Origin: Amphiura filiformis | Taxonomy: Eukaryota > Echinodermata > Ophiuroidea > Amphilepidida > Amphiuridae | Length of the DNA: 64,000 nt | Direction: 5' to 3' | Assembly (NCBI RefSeq): GCF_039555335.1 | Contig: NC_092637.1 | Location: forward strand, 40,946,526-41,010,525 | Shown: in pieces, positions 62,501-64,000 of the stretch | Layout: each line of letters opens with the position of its first letter | Position numbering within the stretch: position 1 is the stretch's first letter | Program-made: the position numbers and the translations under genes | The notes under the pieces: model-generated | What the model was told of the DNA's origin: nothing | The model's database searches: none | What the model saw: only the letters and a program-made list of their open reading frames with translations

Positions 62501-63112
62501 CAATGGAAATAAGCTTCAATAGAGGCTTTCTTGGGTTATCCAGGGTTGTCAGAACCCGAACAAAACAAAAAAGACAATACGTTCTGTGGCAAGATGTGTC
62601 GGACTGTCTTGTTATTTTTTTTTGTACTTAGCTATGACGTGAGCTAGACAATTACATCATCATCGTACTTTCCCAGCAGTCACGAGATCAAAAACACGTG
62701 GTGGGCGGACTTCCCACGAGGGCGGACACTCCCTGTATCCCCTACCTGAATGAGTGACTCCATTTTGAAATATACACTCCGTGTGTGGGAGATTATGGTC
62801 AGGTAGCTACCTTATGGGGTGACGGGTGTAAGGGTGTCAAATGAATTAAATTGCCCATTGAATAAAACATAATGAAACATATAACATCCCTTTGTTAAAA
62901 TACACGCGTTAATTTTATGTCTGTTTTTCAAATGTATTTCTTTGTTCTCAATATAATACACAATAAACTGTTTTACTTACTACTTTGAAAGCAATAAGGA
63001 CTAGAAGTAAAGTCTGTATTTGGGCTCCCATCTAGCGCGGTATCTCCGCAATGCATTGCATCGACACAACCGCTCTGAGATGCTGTCCCACTTTCAGCGA
63101 TTGATTGCAGCA
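29304..63112 (-). CDS. F-type lectin / nine Calx-beta / transmembrane receptor gene (22 exons seen)
   Basis: Order from the N-terminus: an F-type lectin domain (three exons), nine Calx-beta domains (18 exons), then one transmembrane helix and a short cytoplasmic tail. The seen exons total about 3.76 kb, about 1,250 residues. Every extracellular exon has a length divisible by three, starts after an AG, ends before a GT and is in phase 1, so the exons join without a stop. Calx-beta domains are calcium-binding extracellular or cytosolic modules (Na/Ca exchanger, FRAS/FREM proteins, VLGR1, integrin beta-4). F-type lectins bind fucosylated glycans. The likely role is a surface adhesion or recognition receptor; this is inference. 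The signal-peptide exon probably lies beyond 63112 and possibly outside the window. The C-terminal end is also open. Introns carry many mobile elements. I do not recognise a named orthologue. Confidence 0.85.
30134..30462. mobile_element. TIR element in receptor intron
   Basis: Inverted ends: AAGGCACTTAATTTAATGCC then CACGTGACC on the left, and GGTCACGTGGGCATTAAGTT then TAGTGCCTTTT on the right. The arms are about 40 bases and include a CACGTG core. It lies between Calx-beta 9 and the transmembrane exon. No coding sequence. Confidence 0.75.
30677..30928 (-). CDS. Receptor exon 21: Calx-beta 9, second half
   Basis: A 252-base phase-1 exon encoding FKGDALATQDYTPISNHIVE, then ILDDELSENNEEFYVRIVSV and VVILDDD, followed by a short linker SGRRTS to the donor GTAAGT. 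It is the membrane-proximal Calx-beta domain. Confidence 0.94.
30966..31566. mobile_element. TIR element in receptor intron
   Basis: The ends carry ACTGGTCGTGTCCA and the inverted TGGACACGACCAGT. An inner inverted pair is CCGTAAAACCTCGTCTGCA against TAGACGAGGTTTTACG. It lies between the two exons of Calx-beta 9. No transposase. Confidence 0.7.
31765..31869 (-). CDS. Receptor exon 20: Calx-beta 9, first half
   Basis: A 105-base phase-1 exon (acceptor TAAATTTCAG, donor GTATGT) encoding GYRFGSSRYEVPEPGQSV, then TITIEREGSIIEAAEA. PEPG replaces SEDG but keeps the glutamate. Confidence 0.87.
31999..32090 (+). mobile_element. SINE tail fragment
   Basis: Matches the body of the SINE at 62158-62580: GTGAGCCATA, TCGCAGTCAGTTTC, AGAGCAGGGTG and ACTTCCCAATCC correspond to GAGAGCCATA, TCGCAGCCAGTTTC, AGAGTAGGGTG and TGTTCCCAACCC there. 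The tRNA-like head is absent. Confidence 0.6.
32236..32688. mobile_element. Foldback MITE with AGTAACTAACCCCCCT ends
   Basis: The left end AGTAACTAACCCCCCTTAGA and the right end GAGGGGGGTTAGTTACT are inverted. Arms of about 120 bases include AATGACCATTATTCAAA, GTAAAATGCGTTG and TTTTGACACCTCATTTG with their complements. The enlarged relative at 44320-45797 shares the arms. Confidence 0.82.
32702..33064. mobile_element. TTAA-flanked foldback MITE, copy 2
   Basis: Sister of the element at 7245-7609 with a cleaner terminus, TTAAGGGGGTACTACACCCC, and the inverted GGGGTGTAGTACCCCCTTAA at the right. It lies 14 bases from the previous MITE. Confidence 0.85.
33203..37272. mobile_element. 4.07-kb non-autonomous TIR element
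   Basis: The left terminus AAACTGAGCTCAAAAAGAAA, continuing through AAGGTCATATCTTGAAATC, is matched by the inverted right terminus ATATGACCTTGTG and TTTCTTTTTGAGCTCAGTTT. Inside are a foldback at 33265-33650 with about 130-base arms, and a direct duplication (33670-34220 against 34236-34770, both with GGTCGACGGAAGAAGGGGGT). There are also repeated CTAGAAACACTG motifs. I see no transposase. It fills most of the intron inside Calx-beta domains 8/9. Confidence 0.78.
37293..37514 (-). CDS. Receptor exon 19: Calx-beta 8, second half
   Basis: A 222-base phase-1 exon encoding STLDGEAKAIRDYTKFTDRI, then IDIVDDNLIEKDEDLIVRIT and IRVIIHDND. The donor GTGAAT is weak, and the TIR of a 4-kb element begins about 21 bases beyond the exon. 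Confidence 0.94.
38290..38672. mobile_element. Foldback MITE in receptor intron
   Basis: Ends GAGGATGATTTAAGCACTTCC and the inverted GGCTTCCTTAAATCATCCTC. An inner inverted pair is GGTCGATTTCACATTTTA against the complementary TGAAATCGACC. It lies upstream of exon 19 in the intron of Calx-beta 8. Confidence 0.72.
38856..38963 (-). CDS. Receptor exon 18: Calx-beta 8, first half
   Basis: A 108-base phase-1 exon (acceptor CATTTTCAG, donor GTGAGT) encoding TFSFESDQMDTTESIGTL, then RIPISRSIDSCATATTI. It was too short to stand out as an open frame and was found by the exon pattern. Confidence 0.85.
39250..39435. mobile_element. Short TIR element with G-rich interior
   Basis: The left end GGGCTGTGCAATAATTATGA is matched by an inverted CATAATTATTA near 39430. 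The interior has poly-G runs and repeated TTGGCAGGT motifs. A relative is at 63285-63632. Confidence 0.6.
39736..39966 (-). CDS. Receptor exon 17: Calx-beta 7, second half
   Basis: A 231-base phase-1 exon encoding SDTGATFPQDFSPSDAIVTF, then IVGDSAVEGSETFSLTLSKL and VVTIQDQI. It ends QDQI where every other domain ends in DND, DDD, DTD or NDD, so one calcium ligand is lost. Donor GTAACT. Confidence 0.93.
40022..40380. mobile_element. Foldback MITE with CCGGGGGTACTC ends
   Basis: The left end CCCGGGGGGTACTCAGTACA, then ACGGGGACGTGCCGC, is matched by the inverted GCGGCACGTCCCT and TTGAGTACCCCCGGG. The interior repeats TTGGTATATCAATG-type motifs. It lies in the intron inside Calx-beta 7. Confidence 0.85.
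40592..40699 (-). CDS. Receptor exon 16: Calx-beta 7, first half
   Basis: A 108-base phase-1 exon (acceptor TTAATTCTAG, donor GTAAGT) encoding ETFRFENPEYTVGENCGV, then LRVNIIRSGLAGEGTTL. GENC takes the place of the usual SEDG and keeps the glutamate. An unpaired cysteine is present. Confidence 0.9.
41464..41688 (-). CDS. Receptor exon 15: Calx-beta 6, second half
   Basis: A 225-base phase-1 exon encoding ESATPGSDFQDYSVTVIF, then IKEDAISEPTETFRIVLADA and VTVLIIDND. This is one of the most canonical halves in the gene. Donor GTAAGT. Confidence 0.95.
41689..42353. other. Intron DNA, left part of the intron inside Calx-beta 6
   Basis: No exon or clear repeat was recognised. Short open frames on both strands show no domain. 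Confidence 0.4.
42354..42490. mobile_element. Near-perfect 137-bp palindrome
   Basis: The arms of about 65 bases (CCCTGCTACATTAGTTTTAC through GTTTCGTAAGGGCCGTA) are almost perfectly complementary. They meet at AACTTTGTGCACAAAGTT, with essentially no loop. It lies just downstream of exon 14 on the minus strand and would form a strong cruciform or RNA hairpin in the intron. Confidence 0.92.
42593..42730 (-). CDS. Receptor exon 14: Calx-beta 6, first half
   Basis: A 138-base phase-1 exon (acceptor ATAATTTCAG, donor GTATGG) encoding ISLLVEASERIVLEDKGFI, then TFTVSRRGLLNREGED and SLKRVSTA. It is the longest first half, with an extended hairpin after SRRG. Confidence 0.88.
43185..43510. mobile_element. 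Foldback MITE in receptor intron
   Basis: The left arm TTTGGTCCTATAGAACTATC then GGTGCCCGGTTAGGTACCGAT faces ATCGGTACCTCTTCGGGCACC then GATAGAGCTATAGGACCAAA. The outer pair is GTGTGGTGCCTTAT against a weaker inverted match. The intron separates Calx-beta 5 and 6. Confidence 0.78.
43862..44086 (-). CDS. Receptor exon 13: Calx-beta 5, second half
   Basis: A 225-base phase-1 exon encoding TSAFDANITDFQGLTNKPI, then YLHDDIIPESEERFLVTLS and VWIQDDD. All acidic positions are kept. Donor GTAAGA. Confidence 0.93.
44320..45797. mobile_element. Composite foldback element with a second family inside
   Basis: The arms at about 44320-44560 and 45560-45795 are inverted copies (AATTTCCCCTTTAAATAATG against CATTATTTAAAGGGGGTAATT; GTAACCCAAGATTTGAAAGT against its complement). 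They match the MITE at 32236-32688. Between them lies a block of the CAGCAAACAC family (about 44815-45512) with repeated ACGTTTT and GTCGGGTTATATAAAGGTCA segments. This is one element inserted in another. Confidence 0.75.
45798..46075 (+). mobile_element. Penelope-like element 3' fragment
   Basis: The plus-strand frame encodes FPRRVLEAIQIKKQGSSLNR, then ETGLELDHVWDNLIKL and a stop. This matches the end of the GIY-YIG endonuclease of Penelope-like elements (EAIxIxK, LNRxxG, LxxxWDxLL). The GCTGATGACGAGG and CGAAAGCGCTC that follow look like a 3' UTR. It abuts the composite foldback element exactly. Confidence 0.65.
46156..46278 (-). CDS. Receptor exon 12: Calx-beta 5, first half
   Basis: A 123-base phase-1 exon (acceptor TTTCCCGCAG, donor GTAAGT) encoding LFSLQKIEYTVLESVASF, then HVIVHRGPDGNIPAYLEND. 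An internal TTTTCCCTTCAG inside the exon looks like an acceptor, but using it breaks the frame, so the upstream site was chosen. Confidence 0.85.
46560..47155. mobile_element. TIR element interrupted by a SINE
   Basis: The left end ATTCCATTTAAAATCCACAC then TACCCCTGTGTAAGATTTTG is matched by the inverted CAAAATCTTTCACAGTG and GGATTTTCAATGGAATA at the right. The SINE at about 46780-47092 sits inside. The right end is only about six bases from the donor of exon 11. Confidence 0.7.
46780..47092 (-). mobile_element. tRNA-derived SINE
   Basis: On the minus strand the head reads GTGTGGCCGAGTGGATAAGG, then CGCCCGACTCATAATCC and GCGAGTTCGAGCC, which is tRNA-like with A and B boxes. The body GTGTCCTTGGGCAAGGCACT follows, a sequence type common in marine invertebrate SINEs. 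The tail has AATAAA and a T-rich end near 46785. Confidence 0.8.
47165..47416 (-). CDS. Receptor exon 11: Calx-beta 4, second half
   Basis: A 252-base phase-1 exon encoding VIVSGSATDDLAVATEEIDF, then IVNDKRVEHNEVFYVDYSS and VTVMIRNDD. The usual DDxxxE is altered to NDKRVEHNE, so this calcium site may be weaker. Donor GTACGT; a MITE end lies about six bases beyond it. Confidence 0.93.
47744..49355. mobile_element. Mariner-like non-autonomous element, 1.6 kb
   Basis: The ends CAGGGTGAGTCAAAAAGTGC and the inverted GCACTTTTTTTGACTCCCCTG are flanked by TA on both sides (47742-47743 and 49356-49357), as in Tc1/mariner. The inverted repeats extend far inward (CGTTTTAATTTTATGAGTCA and GATACCCAATTT against 49160-49230). 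The 670-bp TTAA palindrome at 48011-48675 is inserted within it. No transposase was recognised. Confidence 0.78.
48011..48675. mobile_element. 670-bp palindromic TTAA element, nested copy
   Basis: Matches 16007-16675 in opposite orientation: GGGATCTGGAATGAGCGTTT at the left, and AAACGTTCATACCCCATCCC then TTAA at the right. The central palindrome and the GAATTGCATTCTGAATACGA arms are conserved. It lies inside the mariner-like element, so it is the younger of the two. Confidence 0.82.
49740..49844 (-). CDS. Receptor exon 10: Calx-beta 4, first half
   Basis: A 105-base phase-1 exon (acceptor ACCTTACAG, donor GTAAAT) encoding LYSVVDQDVSISESDEFV, then TLTFKRDGFDVERRTF. The intron that follows contains the mariner-like element at 47744-49355. 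Confidence 0.88.
49890..50285. repeat. Palindromic dispersed repeat
   Basis: AGAATAAAGGTATTGTTTTA, then ATTATTTTAAGTAAAACAAC, faces its inverse around TCGGCTTCGCCTCG at about 50139-50278. The left part has a GC-richer segment with CGATATCACGCGGG. It resembles the style of the repeats at 4745 and 11505 (CCAATCGG near a CG-rich patch), but I cannot show common descent. Confidence 0.65.
51003..51110 (-). pseudogene. Hairpin plus tRNA-like A-box fragment
   Basis: CTCGATAGTTAGCA pairs with TGCTTACTATCGAG at 51005-51038. On the minus strand CCATTAGCTCAGTTGGTCAA then GCGCAGGACTTTGGTAC resembles the 5' half of a tRNA (A box TAGCTCAGTTGG). The 3' half is missing, so this is a relic of a SINE head or a tRNA pseudogene. 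Confidence 0.4.
51264..51464 (-). CDS. Receptor exon 9: Calx-beta 3, second half
   Basis: A 201-base phase-1 exon (acceptor CACACCAG, donor GTGGGT) encoding FTLDYGRIDRDIVFPAGES, then IYEDLLVEGAETFELVIT and TVTIQDND. It is the shortest second half, missing the GSA-type loop that precedes the DY strand in other domains. The acceptor has a weak pyrimidine tract, but it is the only nearby AG in phase. Confidence 0.88.
52225..52326 (-). CDS. Receptor exon 8: Calx-beta 3, first half
   Basis: A 102-base phase-1 exon (acceptor TTCTATTCAG, donor GTAAGT) encoding IIAFTNSAYFVSEDGQFL, then TVEIEKTENDRKVTF. It is the shortest first half and has the usual SEDG acidic turn. Confidence 0.88.
52887..53114 (-). 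CDS. Receptor exon 7: Calx-beta 2, second half
   Basis: A 228-base phase-1 exon encoding MPGDYMSLSEIVIFNSGESE, then ITDDKDAEVPDEIFTVTI and VTIVDND. This is a textbook Calx-beta C-terminal half with PGDY, the DD/E/DE cluster and a closing DND. Donor GTAAGT. Confidence 0.95.
53115..54118. other. Intron DNA inside Calx-beta 2
   Basis: Contains an inverted pair (TTAGTTCGATCTTTGGATCG, ATGCTCATTCGATGC near 53320 against AAAGATCGACC, CGATCGAACTATA near 53480-53516) and a GC-rich stretch at 53583-53800 with GGGGGCTCAGCCCCC. Probably two degraded foldback elements. No exon. Confidence 0.45.
54119..54261. repeat. TCATT pentanucleotide microsatellite
   Basis: An imperfect start from 54119, then about 19 perfect TCATT units at about 54168-54261. 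It lies about 100 bases downstream of the donor of exon 6 on the gene's strand. Confidence 0.95.
54368..54475 (-). CDS. Receptor exon 6: Calx-beta 2, first half
   Basis: A 108-base phase-1 exon (acceptor TTTGTTTTCAG, donor GTAAGT) encoding IHYLPNDKTYSVEEDKVS, then ITICVKRTGYLDRISQT. SVEED supplies the first acidic site. A TCATT microsatellite lies about 100 bases into the following intron. Confidence 0.88.
55500..55733 (-). CDS. Receptor exon 5: Calx-beta 1, second half
   Basis: A 234-base phase-1 exon. It encodes SPADISVTTAPLNDIKLRPG, then VADDGIDEPVEYYAICLSSI and VIITDTD. The DDxxxDEPxEYY stretch and the closing DTD are the calcium-site signature of Calx-beta domains. The donor GTAAGA follows immediately. 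Confidence 0.92.
55840..55944. mobile_element. CAGCAAACAC-family sequence hosting the Penelope insertion, left part
   Basis: GGTTTTAAACATTTTAATAA and ATAAAACGTTTTTATTGC resemble the ACGTTTT-rich family at 44815-45512. The matching right part continues at 56763-56870 (AAACGTTTTTATACCC), so the Penelope copy landed inside an older element. Confidence 0.5.
55958..56749 (+). mobile_element. Truncated Penelope-like element with an inverted copy of its 3' end
   Basis: The plus-strand frame carries KPHSTLRNMLVHPKDKRD, then YEIPCKSCPKTYIGETGR and LFKTRLFEHK, then EAIWIRSRG. This is the GIY-YIG endonuclease of Penelope-like retroelements, preceded by the last reverse-transcriptase residues. The 3' end (about 56620-56749) is repeated in inverted form at the left (about 55999-56132), replacing the 5' part. 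Thirteen identical bases, GTTTTTATTGCTA, flank the unit (55945-55957 and 56750-56762) as a target duplication. The open frame at 56006-56647 begins and ends in the two arms, so its first 50 codons are an artefact of the inversion. Confidence 0.88.
57117..57239 (-). CDS. Receptor exon 4: Calx-beta 1, first half
   Basis: A 123-base phase-1 exon (acceptor TTACCCAAAG, donor GTGAGT). It encodes PAELNIVPTSPVVLESDG, then VLAVDVVRTNGGSQQTCTYF, which fits the opening Calx-beta strands with the conserved glutamate in LESDG and the RTNGG turn. It joins the exon at 55500-55733 in frame. Confidence 0.78.
57394..57423. promoter_or_regulatory. Perfect palindrome with two CACGTG E-boxes
   Basis: TCACGTGA at 57396-57403 and GTCACGTGAC at 57412-57421 lie in inverted symmetry around CTCAAGGAG. 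GTCACGTGAC is the consensus for MiT/TFE and USF-type bHLH-ZIP factors. The intronic position could be an enhancer, but the pair could also be the core of a small foldback repeat. Confidence 0.35.
57690..57776 (-). pseudogene. tRNA-like pseudogene (Leu/Ser type)
   Basis: The minus strand reads AAGTGGCCGAGTGGTCTAAG, then GCGCTGGGTTCATAG and GTGAGTTCGAACCCCGCC. A and B boxes are present, but the anticodon stem and the acceptor stem do not pair. It is a pseudogene or the head of a SINE. Confidence 0.6.
58960..59052 (+). pseudogene. tRNA-like 3' half with a T-run
   Basis: GGTCCGAGGTTCGAATCCCG, then TGGGTGCCA and a TTTTTTTTT run, looks like a T-arm (B box GGTTCGAATCC), acceptor end and pol III stop. 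The 5' half is not convincing. Probably a retroposed tRNA fragment or a SINE head. Confidence 0.4.
60068..60322 (-). CDS. Receptor exon 3: F-type lectin, C-terminal part
   Basis: A 255-base phase-1 exon (acceptor TTTCTCAAAAG, donor GTAAGG). It encodes SALQGHTILVGSC, then SNIECGIPVTAAEAA, then CPISTYGRYVYITD and LLLCEVKVYGVL. The GRYVYI and LCEVxVYG strands close the F-type lectin beta-barrel. The join to the next exon puts the first Calx-beta domain directly after VYGVL, with almost no linker. Confidence 0.9.
60800..60883 (-). CDS. Receptor exon 2: F-type lectin core
   Basis: An 84-base phase-1 exon (acceptor CTTTTCAAAG, donor GTAAGT) encoding GADPWWRVDLGAEY, then HVFAVEIIKRTDD. PWWRVDLG is the hallmark strand of F-type lectins, and RTD occupies the RXD sugar-binding motif. 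The histidine normally 27 residues before this arginine is a phenylalanine in the spliced product. Confidence 0.88.
60884..62980. other. Intron between the first two lectin exons
   Basis: Holds a SINE at 62158-62580. In the remaining 1.7 kb no exon or repeat was recognised. Confidence 0.5.
62158..62580 (+). mobile_element. tRNA-derived SINE, near full length
   Basis: The head GGGAGAGCGTGGCGCAATGG, then GGTCCCGGGTTCAATTCCC and GGCGGTGGCA, is tRNA-like. The body contains CCTTCGGAGGGGACGTTAAG, then CCGTCGGTCCCGTGTGCA, a segment widespread in marine invertebrate SINEs. It then continues TCGCAGCCAGTTTCGAAAAG and ends near AACAAAACAAAAAAG. The fragment at 31999-32090 is a second, headless copy. 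Confidence 0.8.
62981..63112 (-). CDS. Receptor exon 1 seen: F-type lectin, N-terminal part
   Basis: A 132-base phase-1 exon (acceptor ATTACCTAG, donor GTAAGT). It encodes LQSIAESGTASQSGCVDA and DTALDGSPNTDF, then SSPYCFQS, matching the GxAxQS and A.DG..NTD motifs that open F5/8-like F-type lectins. Reading upstream to a methionine at about 63158 gives a hydrophobic stretch that could pass for a signal peptide. That stretch is also a good pyrimidine tract before the acceptor, so I prefer an internal exon. Confidence 0.78.
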
Positions 63113-64000
63113 CTAGGTAATCGAGAAAAGAAAAACACACCAAAAACACACATTGCATATAAGAAATAAACTAACAAACATAATTTAAAAGTTATCAATA
63201 TCTTAGGAACTGGCAATCTTAAACATTGTGCCTGTTTGACTATTTGGTTAGCCAACTAGTTTATAGTTATTAATATTAGTATATGGGGCCGTGCAATTAT
63301 TAGGATCCGGGGGGATTTTCAAACGGCTCGCCAAAAATCACTTGCCAGCCCCCCGACCCACAAAAAATCGATTGCCCACCCCCGGCCTGCCAACAAATCT
63401 CTCCCCCCCCTTGCACAAATTTGCAAATCGTAAATGGTTTAAATATATGTTCCAAGCGCAGCGAACAGGAGAATTCGCATAGTGTTTCCTTACTGTTTTC
63501 CTAAGCCTTTTTAGAGCGTTTTATTTAGAAGACGCCCCATGAATGTGTACCAAAAATCGCTTGCCCACTTTAGGCTCGCCAAATATTACACCCCCCACCC
63601 GTCAGGGCTCATACTTTTTGCACAGTCCTTATATTGTTCGTTGAGTTTCGGAAATGATCAAAAACAATTACTGAATTCTTTCACTGATTCATAAAATACG
63701 ATTGCAAAATGGGTCATATTATCTGTGGTGTGTTGCAAAAGAGTTTTACATTTCAGCTTATATTTCTGAAAAATTGATCAAATAGACTTTGGTATGTAAA
63801 GAAACCTTCAACCGTTAGCTATAATAAACCGAAACAATTATTTCATTCGGCTCATAACTTTTGAAGATATGCCCTTTTTCACTCTGTCCACGGAGGAGGT
63901 TTGGCTACTTCAAAGATGCATGAATATAAAAGATTCCTCGAAGACAACTTTATAAATAACAACTTTATTTCAGGGAATGGGCTTTACCGGTGGGTTTATG
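63113..64000. other. DNA upstream of the first lectin exon seen
   Basis: No further exon was recognised on the minus strand. Most of it is the element at 63285-63632. The start codon and signal-peptide exon are probably to the right of the window. Confidence 0.45.
63285..63632. mobile_element. TIR element with C-rich interior
   Basis: The left end GGGGCCGTGCAATTATTAGG is matched by an inverted GGGCTCATACTTTTTGCACA at the right. Repeated GCTCGCCAAA, TTGCCCAC and CCCCCC segments lie inside. It is related to the short element at 39250-39435 by ends and interior style. Confidence 0.6.

Overview
The window looks like nuclear DNA of an invertebrate animal. It has phase-1 GT-AG introns, tRNA genes with pol III oligo-T stops, tRNA-derived SINEs, LINE and Penelope-like relics, and many foldback (MITE-like) elements. 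The protein families (F-type lectin, Calx-beta) and the repeat style suggest a marine deuterostome, perhaps an echinoderm or hemichordate. That placement is inference only.

The right half (about 29.3-63.1 kb) is one minus-strand gene, reconstructed here from splice signals. Three exons encode an F-type lectin (fucolectin-like) domain. Eighteen exons follow, encoding nine Calx-beta domains, each split into a short first-half exon (102-138 bp) and a longer second-half exon (201-252 bp). The last exon seen encodes one transmembrane helix and a short tyrosine-containing tail. All 21 extracellular exons have lengths divisible by three and all introns between them are phase 1, which independently supports the model. 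The predicted product is a single-pass lectin/Calx-beta surface receptor of about 1,250 residues in the visible part. The signal-peptide exon and the last exon(s) are uncertain.

The introns are crowded with mobile DNA: a 4.07-kb element with terminal inverted repeats (TIRs) ending beside a splice donor, a Penelope-like element with an inverted copy of its own 3' end and a 13-bp target duplication, a mariner-like element with another element inside it, several foldback families and SINEs.

The left half has no convincing protein gene. At 1-3230 is a tandem array of about 146-bp monomers carrying regularly spaced nuclear-receptor half-sites. At 4.1-5.2 kb are foldback repeats, and at 6.1-6.9 kb three tRNA-Leu(AAG) loci. 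From 7.1 to 16.7 kb there are nested TIR elements, two LINE 3'-end relics and foldback elements. At 16.7-28.5 kb is a very homogeneous higher-order tandem array: six cores of about 1.79 kb arranged as three dimers, with a 270-bp element before, between and after the dimers.
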